Assembly: GCA_949358305.1 (NCBI GenBank) | Contig: OX442314.1 | Span: forward strand, 28,381,118-28,445,117 | Direction of reading: 5' to 3' | Source: Strigamia acuminata | Lineage: Eukaryota > Arthropoda > Chilopoda > Geophilomorpha > Linotaeniidae | DNA length: 64,000 nt | Shown: positions 43,055-64,000 of the stretch, in pieces | Layout of the letters: each line of letters opens with the position of its first letter | Numbering within the stretch: position 1 is the first letter of the stretch | The notes under the pieces: model-generated | Databases searched by the model: none | Told to the model about the DNA's origin: nothing | Seen by the model: only the letters and a program-made list of their open reading frames with translations | Position numbers and translations under genes: made by a program

Positions 43055-44686
43055 TTTGCATCAAATTCTACTGTGGTAATGACATACCTTTGACACCTAG
43101 CTTAACTCGTGTCTCCACAAAAAATTAAAATTTTTAATTAAAATTTGTGATTTGCATATAAAAATCCAGTTTCGGAACACCACTCCCCACAGTCCCCAGT
43201 GTGAGTCAGGAAACAAATTCAATAAAATTAATTAATTTTAGCGAGAGTAACCGATAAGTAATTTAAGTAATGTGCGGTTGTGTATGAAAAAATTTAATTA
43301 GTAGAGCCCATTCTAATTGAAACCCGCCCACAATTACAGGATTAACAATCCATGTGTCCAGAAAATTAAAGGTACTGCATACACCAACAACTTGAAATTA
43401 TTAGTTTAGTAAATACTGAAGATGGGGTTAATTCAGGGTTAACTTGCTTTCAGCCAGCCCTGGCTCTAATAAGAATCATTTTCAGAGCATGGTGTAATGT
43501 AGGGCAGTTCTTCTCAAAGTGTGGTCTGCCTGCAAGGCAACAGGCTGGTGGTCCGAAAATAAGCTTCGTACAAATAAGTGAGGTGATTAATTAAACCAAA
43601 AAAACTACGTTTTTGAAAAGGGCTTTTATGCTGTATCCCTGCAAAATTTGAATCCATACTAAAAATTTGCCAAATGACAAATCGTTTTTTAGCAAATAAA
43701 AAAAAATGTAGCTCAGATCAAAAAGTTATCAGCACCATTTGAAAGAGCGGCAAATTCTGCACAGGAAACATATTTTTAATTTTTTAAACTGTTAATTTTC
43801 CATATTTTTTGTTTTTATGGTCAAATTTAAATTTCTTACTAAATTGACCATGCGGTCGCCAGCTACGATTTTGGCAACACACACGCTTGCTTGTTACAAT
43901 TCAAAGTGATTCTTTATTCAAATTCAACTAATTATATATCTCACTGGTCAGCCCTGATTGGCTGTTTACAATAAAACGTCTATCGGACGTTTTGTCTCAG
44001 ACTGTTGTCCCAGGTGGCGCTCCGGTTTGCTTACAGTTTGCCGTAAATCAGAGTTTTCAGCATTCGTACTTCCACTCCACAGCGCTTAAAAATGAGTCTT
44101 TTTTTAATTTCTTTTTATTATAATGTGTGGAATGACCTGTTCTAGGGCTTGACGTCGGCCAAAATTTAATTTTTTGTTATGCTGAATTGATTTTTGGAAA
44201 AAAACACCCAAAATTAGACAAACCGGAAGTTGAACCACACACACAAACGTTCAAGTCAAGTTAAATAAAAGTCGGTTTCTTTCAAAAGCCCGCCTGATAG
44301 CGCGTCTCGGAAAACCTAGACTTGAAAACGGCCGAGATGCTGCAAGTATAAACCCGCGTCATAATGGAATCCCATGTTCAATTAAAAGTATGCTGAACCC
44401 ACGCACCAAACCAAACCAGTTCCTTTTTCCGATTCCCCCTTCACCAACTCCGTAAAAGAATCATAAAGAATCAATTTTGAACTTTTTATTTATCTCAAAT
44501 TGTGCAGATTAAATGTGCGACAAATAAACTCCGTCGACTACAGTGCGCAAGCAAACTCCGTCCGAATTCTCCGCTGCGTCCCCCAACTCAATTAAAAAAC
44601 CCCTCAGCAAACATTAAACAATGACCAATAAAAACACATTCAAGCCTAACATCCTACCACAACATTGTTCCCTACCATATCAAAAC

Positions 44687-44719
<33 letters not shown>

Positions 44720-44798
44720 AAAAAGAAAAAGACAAAGAAAAACAACTAAACAGTAATACCAGCTACCGAAAAAAAACCCCAAACAATTATGCTAACTA
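43055..44798. other. Intergenic DNA between gene C and brm
   Basis: No gene. 43330-43560 repeats flank DNA seen at 6760-7020. 43870-44050 is an LTR fragment in minus orientation (TTTATT on the plus strand, shared CGATAGACG box with 35345-35830). 44480-44798 is the likely brm 3' UTR, with an AATAAA on the minus strand near 44485. A run of about 30 A lies at 44686-44714. Confidence 0.5.
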
Positions 44799-55963
<11,165 letters not shown>

Positions 55964-57504
55964 TTTACATTCCTAATTGAGTAATTTTTCAATTTCCTAA
56001 TTTTTTTTTCAAATCTGAAAAATCAAAAAATTTAAATTACAAAAAATCATTTCGGCAAAATCGGAAGAATACATCGACACTCGTGCATTTTCGCTGCAAG
56101 TGGATTAAATCGTGAATAGAAAGCCCCATGCTGAACGAATGGGAAAAACATAGAAGATTTTCTTGACTAGAAAACAGAGAAAATGGCCGCCAACGAGAAG
56201 AATAAAGTCGATAAAAAGAATTGGGAAAAATTGGATTTTGCGCGATTGTTTGGCGGTAATCGGTGCCGGACTCGGTTAAAGGATAGTCGAGATCCTGTTC
56301 TAACATCCAATCAACTTACTCTAGCAATTGATGCGAATTTTAATCTACCTATCCGTCATTGATCAACACCGGCACGAAACACAAAGCTTGGGGAAACACG
56401 AGCAATCCTCGACCATAAACGGCGCATGCGTCGACATTCGTCATTGTTGTTCGCGATTCGTTTTGCCTGGTTTGTGACCGGCCTCTTCTGGGAAGTTTGT
56501 GCAATATGTTTATAAATGGCGGATTGGAAATACTGTATTTATATCAAAATGTAACAAACTATCGTGATTAAATACGTAAACACAAACTGCACGTTTTATT
56601 TTGCGTCAATTAAATACAATAAATTATTTACATTTCCTACAATTGAATAATTTCAAATAATTTCAATTTAATGGATATGATTTTTTTTTTCTTTTTTTTT
56701 TTTTTAAATTTTTAATCAACAAATACATTTTTCCTATTTTACAAGCATTTAAGAGTTTCTACACATGAAAAATCGTTTTAAACTTTCCTTCTTTATATAT
56801 ACAAGAAAAAAAAAAGTCTCGTCAGCGATGAAAAATTACCATCTCACTTCTATACTGTACAATCATTCTTAAAGTTAAATTAAACAAAATTAAAATCAAT
56901 TTTTCTTCAATAATATTCTAAAAAAGAAAAAAAAAAGAAGTAGAAAATCAAAATTAAAGTAATTTTCAAACGGATATAATTAAAAATTTACATATGTCTG
57001 TACACGAAATAAAAATTAACAAATTTATTTACACAATTTAATTAATAAACTTAAAAATATAAGATTTTGTTTTAAAACCCTAATGTTGTCACGCGACTTC
57101 ACAAATACACAGTAAAATTAATAAAAACAACTGTTTGTTATTGTAGCATAGTAATTGTAGTAGAAAAACACATCAATTGTCATCGCTTCTAATCAAAATG
57201 GACGACCTGGATGAAAAAAAGTCTTGGTCGGTTCTGGGGACACAAACGCAAACATTTTCGAAAAATGAAACCAAAATGGCCGTTCGGAATTCACAAAACT
57301 GTTTAAAATGCACAGTTGAATAGCGTTTTGGAACATGGTTGCATTTTTTACTTAAAGAAAAAAGAAATAATAAAGAGTTTTTGTCAAAATTGGATGGGTT
57401 TTTGAGGAGCCCCCCCAATATTTTCGTGTCCCTTATTTGGTGATGAGAGTTGAGTCTTGAAAAAATTCTTCTACGATTTAATCTTCAATTCATGTAGCTA
57501 GTTT
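55964..57504. other. brm 5' region and lipophorin-receptor 3' UTR
   Basis: No coding exon seen. Around 56160-56190 GAAAATGGCCGCCAACGAG holds a YY1-like GGCCATTTT box (minus strand) and, with local GC enrichment to about 56500, suggests the brm promoter and 5' UTR. 56640-57160 is AT-rich low-complexity DNA, probably the 3' UTR and end of the receptor gene. Confidence 0.4.
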
Positions 57505-60500
57505 TTACACAAATTCGTTGGTGCCTGGATTTGTAAGCGGCTCTAAAGTCTAAAATTATAATCAATAAAATCATTACAAACACCATAATTTTATGCATAA
57601 AAATAAATTTTTCATACAAAAAATTAAAAAAAAAAAATTTTTTTTTACACTTTTTACACTTACAATGCAAAAAAATTAATTTTTTACACTTAAAATCTAA
57701 AATAATAGATTTTTTTTTTTACATTTAAAATCTAAAATAATGGATTTTCTCTTTGGTTAAATGGTTAACCGTTTAATTGCCGTCCAATTACTTAGCCCGG
57801 TATCTTGATGCTAAATTCGTACTGCACATCCCATTCTGCGCAGACGATTTTCTAATTCCAGTTGTTATTTAGCAGTATTGAGCCTAACATTAGGCCTAAC
57901 AATGCGAAAATAAAGTAAATAAACAACAATATTTTGGTACTACGCTGAAAATTACTTTTATTAAAGAGTTTATTGTTGTTTATTTACTTTATTTTAGCAT
58001 TATTAGGCCTAACATTAGGCTTATAATACTGCTAAATAACTGGAATTAGAAAATCGTCTGCGCAGAATGAGATGCGCGAACTGTAGTTAATTGTTAATTC
58101 TCCTCCCGCCCAATCGTCATACGATTAATTGTCACCCGATTATGTCTTTTTTCCTCATAAAAATGAATAAAAAGCCTTAAAAATAAAATAAATATGGAAA
58201 ACAAAGTATCACAACTTTGAATACGTACTTCTTCACTTACCGCTGTGTACGACCTTGTGTTTTGGTACTGGTTTTTCTCGATGGTGAACTGGTCTTCGGT
58301 GGTTTTGCGGTACACTGGGTTATCGAAATTTATACTTTTCACATTTCTCCGTATATATTGCTTGTACACACAAAACGCGACCTATCAAACGAAAACAAAA
58401 ACTCATTGTCAGCCACAATATTCATCCACGAGCTTCACTTTAGTGACACAATTTGACCGCCACACAATTTGCATCGCCAAAGTGATCGAACCACCTCCGT
58501 TTTTATCTTTACCAATGCTCCAGCTAAAGCAAGTCCTCCGATTATACCAATCACAATGCCGGCTATTTTTCCTGAATCTGTAGCATCACCTATATCACTG
58601 AAATTGGCAACATTTGTACTGTTGTTGTTTGTTGTTGATGATGAAGATGATGATGATGATCCATGTGCGTCGGATGTGGCGAGACCGGCTGGAAATTTTT
58701 ATTAAAAAATAGAAATTAGTAGATTAAATAGAGATTCAAATATATTCGTTCACTTCCACTGATGGTTTGGTCGAAGGAGAATTTATTTTAGTGCAGAATA
58801 CTCACTGGGGAGAGTGTTTTCTTCATATATCGACTCGGTTACGTTTACATTGGCCGCGGTGTGCGCGGCACAAGTTCGCGCAACCAGAACAAGCAGGAGG
58901 AGAGTTATCATTGCGCCTTACGTTTACATCGGGGGAGAATGTTTTTGAAAATAAAATGGAGTGGTGTTGGCTCGGTGATGTGGATTTGACAAAAGGGTAC
59001 TAATTGTAGGATTATAGGACACTGCGGATATTCGGTTGTGTCGATAAATACTTAAGTCTTGACCGGGAGTGAGTGATTGATGATAACCGCGCACTTGAGT
59101 TATTTTAGATTTTTGGAAATTTGGTACAAATTATTAATTTTAGTTAATTTATTTTATCACGGTAGTTAGATAGAATTATGTTTTCATTTAGTTTTATTTG
59201 TGTTTATCTATTAAAGAGGATCTGGTTTTGGATATTCCACCTTTTCCAGACAACCGAATAACTCATCCTGGAATGATTACTCGATTACTGAACCGTTGTA
59301 TGGCATTTGCCATAGCTTAGTTGTTTGTTTGTGTATTTAAACGTACAATAAATCAAAAATATGTGACTATAGATATCACATTACAAGATTTAAAATTATT
59401 AATCAAACGTAATTTTGCCTTTGTTTCTCGGTACGAAATATTCATATGGAATTTGTTAGAAATAAATTCAATTTTTTCCAACAGAAATGGCAGGAAACCA
59501 CACCACATTGCTCAATTTCCTACACTATGATTACTAATAATCATACACAAATATTGAACACATGACATGAATAAAGTGAATTCATTTCTTAAAAAAAACA
59601 ACACAGAAATTCCTATTATAATTCTGTTTCGTGTGCAACAAAAAATTGCAAATTCATTGCCTTTGCCTGGATTTAACACAGCAATTAATTTAGGCAGCAA
59701 TTTCTACAACATTTTATTTGTAGTGGATTTTCACTCAATTTGATTGATTTCTATATAATAGCTTTATTGGATTTGCCACAACTGTGGTAAATTTGTCAGA
59801 TTTGCTAATGGATTTGTTGACAGGGGCAGATCTATGGTCTGTATAGCCATTATCGCAGCTTTTTTTTCTTGCCCTATTTGTCCACATCAAATAAACGTTT
59901 TTGAATTCAATGCCCCATCACCGCTTGGGGTGTTACTCCCAGTGGCGGGCCCACCGTGGCCCGTCCCTGGCCCACCGTAGCCTGACCCTGTGGCCCGACA
60001 AATCCAGATTTCCCGATACTAAATTTGTACCCAGTCCAGCCCTGAGCTAGAGAGACCTGAAGATTTTTATATGCTTCTTTCTTAGCCACCATTTTGACTA
60101 CAGTAGTCATTGTACTTCAGTTATCATGGAGAAATGGACGGCACAACATCGCACACCAATTTCACTAGCAATAACCACCAATTACCTACAAACCCTAGAA
60201 AAATCTAAAAATCTTACCAGCCATGAGACATGTTTGTCCATTGTCTTGCAGTTCAAAACCATCTGGACAAGCGCAAGTGAAGAGTGGTGAGCGGTTATTA
60301 ATTTTTGGAGCGGGAAGACAAAAATGTGAACACATTCCATTGGTTGGACTGCAGTAATTTTCACCTGAAAAAAAAAAAACATGCTTGCAGCCATTGTACC
60401 ATTGTTGTGGTAATATCTCACCTTCCGGTTGCTTGTACGGATGGTAAACGTGTATTCCCATTGGAGAATAAACCCGGCTGGCCACTTCGCTCAATTGTTC

Positions 60501-63473
60501 TCCATTGAATTTTTTGGCCTTCATTATAGTTTCATGCTCCCAATCTGTCCAATACATCCAGTCCTCAAAGACGGCAATAAAAAAGGGATGTTTGACAACC
60601 GACAGTTTGGACAGAATTACATGACGGCTACTTCCATCAAAGTCACAGCTAGAAATGGAGTACATTTTTGCGTCGGTCCAAAACAATCTTTTCCCAACAA
60701 AATCTACAATAAAAAAACAACACACAGTGAATAAATACTTTGTGGAACCTAAACTCCATTTCTACATGCAGACTAGACGCTCCCTAGGGGCCGTCCATAA
60801 ATTACGTAACGCTGATTTTTCAATTTTTAGACCCCCTCCCCCCCCCTGTAAGAAGGTCGTAACAAATCCACAAACCCCCCCTAGAATATTACGTAACAAA
60901 ACTTAAGAACTTTGAAAACGGATTAAAACAAGAAACTTATTTACCTATAGCAATACCATTAGGCCACCGAATATCAGTTGTAATTATACTTTTTCTATGC
61001 GTTCCATCCATTCCGCACCTTTCAATTTTTGGAATTAGCCCCCAATCAGTCCAAAACATCCACCTGCAATCACATTTCACGTATAAATAAGATTAAACAA
61101 TGTCAAAACAGCAATTGTACCCGTCTAAAGGATTCACTGCAATTCCTCTTGGTTCTTCAAGTCCTTCGCTAATCAGAGTCTTTCTTATTCGCCTGTCGAT
61201 ATCAACTACTTCTATTGTATCCTTGCCAGTGTCAGTCCAATAAATATGAGAATAAATCCAATCCACAGCCAGTGCATCTGGAGTTATTAAATCCTTATCC
61301 ACAATAGTTGTAATGGGTTCTCCACCATCCAGCGGCGAACTGTTTATCGTTTCTTCGGCAACATCCGTCCAAAAGACATTACCCGTGCGAAACATGAAAT
61401 CCACCCCGATAGCACCACGCAAGTTTCCAACTATAGTTTTGTATTCGCGAGTTTCAAGATCTATTTTCCTTATGTCGTGCCGATTAGCGAATAAGAGAGC
61501 GACGTGGCCTTCTTTCGCTTTGCAACGATGCGGATTGTAGGGTTCGGCGACATAACCGTCAACGCATTCGCATTTGTAACTACCTTTGAGGTTGGTGCAC
61601 AGTTGAGAACATGTACCAAATTCTTCACATTCATTGATGTCTGAAAATCAAATTTCTTGGTTGAAAACGGGAAAATACGGCGTTAATTCAGTGTCGTGGA
61701 CTGCCAGATAATTTTTATTATCTGCCAGTCTTCGAAAGATTGTTGATGTCTAAAGATTGTTAAGAATAAATAATAAGATCATAGTTACCGTCACATGTTT
61801 TATTGTCAACCAGTTGGTATCCCGGATTGCAATTGCAGTAATAGCCACCCACTGTGTTAATGCAAAGTTGTGAGCAGCCACCATTGTTTTGTTCACATTC
61901 ATTAACACCTAGAAATGTATTGATGTCCATTAGACAATTGTGAAGCATTTAAAAAGAATCAAACCTACCACATTTAGTCTTTGCCTCGTCCTCCCAATCA
62001 CCACAATCATTTACCCCATCACATGCTTTTATTATTGGTATACATGTATTGCTGCCACAATCGAAATGCTTCGAAGGATCACAAGATGCGTGGAAGATTC
62101 CTATCACGCAACAAAAAGTGATTTAATTTGTTGGATTTAGACTGAATGTCCACGAAGGGTGTAAGACAATACAAGCCGCGATCTGGAGAGCCCATTCTTG
62201 AGGACCCAACCTTGCATTTGCACTGAAAACTTCCATGCGCAAATATTAATAATTATATTATTAAATTTTCAAAACTCATAAAAAATATTATACTGGCAAA
62301 AAAAAATCAAATTTATATACATAATCCTAATCAAATACCATAATATTGAAACAAAAATGTTAGTGGCTCTCTAAAAACTGGAAAATTTTGTAAATTGTAA
62401 CTTTTGGCTCTTCCGTTTCAAAAGTTTGCCGACCCCTGGACTAGATCGTCGAAATTCGCGAGAACTGTTAAACTTACCACAATCTTCTTCGTCCGATGCA
62501 TCTAAACATTCGACTTTCCCATTACATTGCAAGTGCCCTGGAATGCAACTGTTGTCGCGGCACCGGAACTGGTCATCTCGACACTTCTTCGTACCTAGAA
62601 GACAGTGAAAAAAAATAATTCAAAATGAATTAAATTAATTTTCACTCCGAATTATTTGCAACTTACAGTTCACTTCGTCCGATTTATCGGGGCAATCACC
62701 ATCGCCGTCGCATTTCCAGTTGGCGTGCACACAATCCACACCATTAGCGCACAGAAATTCCCTTTCTGTGCACTGCGACGGCGCAGTCGTGTTGCCACAA
62801 TCCCGTTCGTCCGAACCGTCCGCGCAGTCGTTCTCACCGTCGCATCGCCATCGGTCCGGCAAACAACGATTATCGTTGTTTTCGCACACGAATTCCGATT
62901 CGGAACAAGTGGCTGGCGCTAAAATATATATATATATATATATTTTAGGGTTGTATTTATTAGCACACTATTTATTCTTTATTTTTCACTAAAAGTGATT
63001 TTATTCCACACTACGTTTTTCCGCACTATTTTTACTTATTTCCACACAGCAGATTACTTTTTTCCACACTGCAGATTACTTAATGCCACACTAAAGTTTT
63101 AAGTTATACCAACAATGCCTTCTGGACTTTAGAAGGCCTACCACGTTAATAATAATAATTAAAAGCCTTTCGTACGGCAAGTGGTTTCGTCGCTGGCATC
63201 GCCGCAGTCGTCGTCGCCGTCGCAAACCCATCGCGTCGTAATGCATTTATCATTGATGCACGTAAACTCCTCCGCAGTGCACGTCATGTGCTCTGAAATA
63301 ATCGAAAATGTAGAAAAACGTTTAAATTAAAAATATATTTAAAAAACTACTGCAATTTTCTTCGTCCGAGCCATCCGCGCAGTCTATTTGCTGATCGCAT
63401 CGCCATGCGTTTGGAATACAACTTCCGCTTGAATTAACGCAGACAAACTCATCCGTCCTGCATGTTTTCAAAT
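57505..63473 (-). CDS. LpR: Lipophorin receptor (LDLR family), 5' end outside window
   Basis: Endocytic receptor for lipoproteins. Exons: 63473-63351, 63292-63176, 62918-62667, 62594-62478, 62100-61969, 61908-61789, 61640-61121, 61063-60945, 60703-60422, 60364-60218, 58688-58513, 58381-58229, 57549-57505; phases agree. Order: six LDL-A repeats with the CDGxxDCxDxSDE calcium pattern, EGF ([15 protein letters not shown]), EGF ([15 protein letters not shown]), YWTD-type propeller ([28 protein letters not shown]), EGF, a Ser/Thr/Asn-rich stalk, TM ([20 protein letters not shown]), and a tail with the FDNPVY internalisation motif. The tail ends in a 45-nt exon reading [13 protein letters not shown], as in insect lipophorin receptors. 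No signal peptide or first LDL-A exons are seen by 64000. Vitellogenin receptors are longer, with two propeller units. Confidence 0.88.
57827..58074. mobile_element. Foldback MITE (248 bp) in the last LpR intron
   Basis: Arms of about 100 bp are inverted copies (CTGCGCAGACGATTTTCTAA and complement; GGCCTAACATTAGGC also in both arms) around a spacer of roughly 50 bp. Ends CATC/GATG. Confidence 0.8.
58689..60217 (-). other. Large LpR intron
   Basis: No exon recognised. A GC-rich interspersed segment at about 59905-60046 ends in TACTAAATTTGTACCCAGTC, which recurs at 38075-38095 in gene C, so it is a dispersed repeat. An optional O-linked-sugar exon could be hidden but none is evident. Confidence 0.45.
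60787..60903. mobile_element. Truncated Harbinger-like MITE in an LpR intron
   Basis: One terminal repeat (GGGGCCGTCCATAAATTACG) and the adjacent third of the element as in 2446-2844; the other end is missing. Confidence 0.7.
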
Positions 63474-64000
63474 CTGTTTCATAAATAACAAAAAAAAAAA
63501 TTAAAAAATAAAATAAAATAAAATAAATGCAACAGAATTACAACAAGAAAAAGAAATTAACGTTTTAATTTATTCGAAATGTTTCTGTATAAATAGCAAA
63601 CAACACAACACCGTATTTGGAGCGCGTCCAAAATTGATCTTAAAGGAACAAGAAACAGCCTGAAGCAAGCATACTTCCTGTCTGGAGATGAGTATTGGTT
63701 CAATGGTTCAAGCACCAACACAAAAAAGAAGAAAAGCAACAACAACAACAAAATGAAACAAGAAAAATCCATTGCCACTAAAAAAAAATAGAAAATAATT
63801 GCAACTTTTTTATTTTCTGCATTCATTCTTTACTTATTTATTTGTTTATTTTATCAAACAACATCAGACAACATCACTCATTTTCCCACTGTAGGAGAAA
63901 AAAGGTCAACTCTTGCACCAGGTGGCACCATTAGTTATTCTACTGTAAACCCAACACCGCCATCCTTTGCCATAACGGCCAGATTTAGGTAATGCGGGCC
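63474..64000. other. LpR intron or upstream DNA at window end
   Basis: AT-rich with A-rich tracts; I see no LDL-A Cys pattern and no splice-bounded exon here. Confidence 0.4.

Overview
The window is animal nuclear DNA, almost certainly from an insect. It is AT-rich, its genes have many small introns, and it carries a Brahma chromatin-remodelling ATPase, a lipophorin-receptor-type LDL receptor and DEG/ENaC (pickpocket-like) channel genes. I cannot name the species. All three kinds of host gene lie on the minus strand.

Region 1 (1-43,100) is a tandem triplication of one DEG/ENaC gene (A, B, C; about 10 kb per unit before later insertions). Gene B (15548 to 10088) can be assembled into ten exons whose phases all agree, giving 787 residues. 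It reads as TWO consecutive DEG/ENaC subunits in one polypeptide: TM1-ectodomain-TM2, a Lys-rich cytoplasmic linker, then TM1-ectodomain-TM2. Genes A (cut by the window start) and C keep the same exon lengths and phases. Gene C has a 4-nt frameshift in exon 7 and a 13.9-kb retrotransposon in the first codons of exon 10.

That retrotransposon (21095-35026, minus strand) is a Ty3/Gypsy element with 1735-bp LTRs that differ at one site I noticed, a 4-bp target duplication (ATGG), a tRNA-Gln-like primer site, gag, a canonical A-AAA-AAC minus-one frameshift site, protease, RT, RNase H, integrase and an unexplained GC-rich 505-residue extra ORF. Its LTRs, and to a lesser degree its coding regions, are packed with short perfect hairpins (stems 7-10 bp, loops 3-5 nt). 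Other LTR-type insertions in the window show the same feature, one with compensatory stem changes.

The rest of region 1 is a mosaic of solo LTRs, Harbinger-like and mariner-like MITEs, a non-LTR fragment, a DIRS-like RNase H fragment and duplicated gene flanks.

Region 2 (44,799-56,300) is a complete brm gene in 17 coding exons (1566 residues). Six of its introns are filled by intron-specific AT-rich minisatellites. Region 3 (57,505 to beyond 64,000) is the 3' part of a lipophorin receptor gene: six LDL-A repeats, two EGFs, a YWTD propeller, a third EGF, a Ser/Thr/Asn-rich stalk, a TM segment and an FDNPVY tail. Exon boundaries were derived by hand from GT-AG sites and phase agreement; no transcript data were available.
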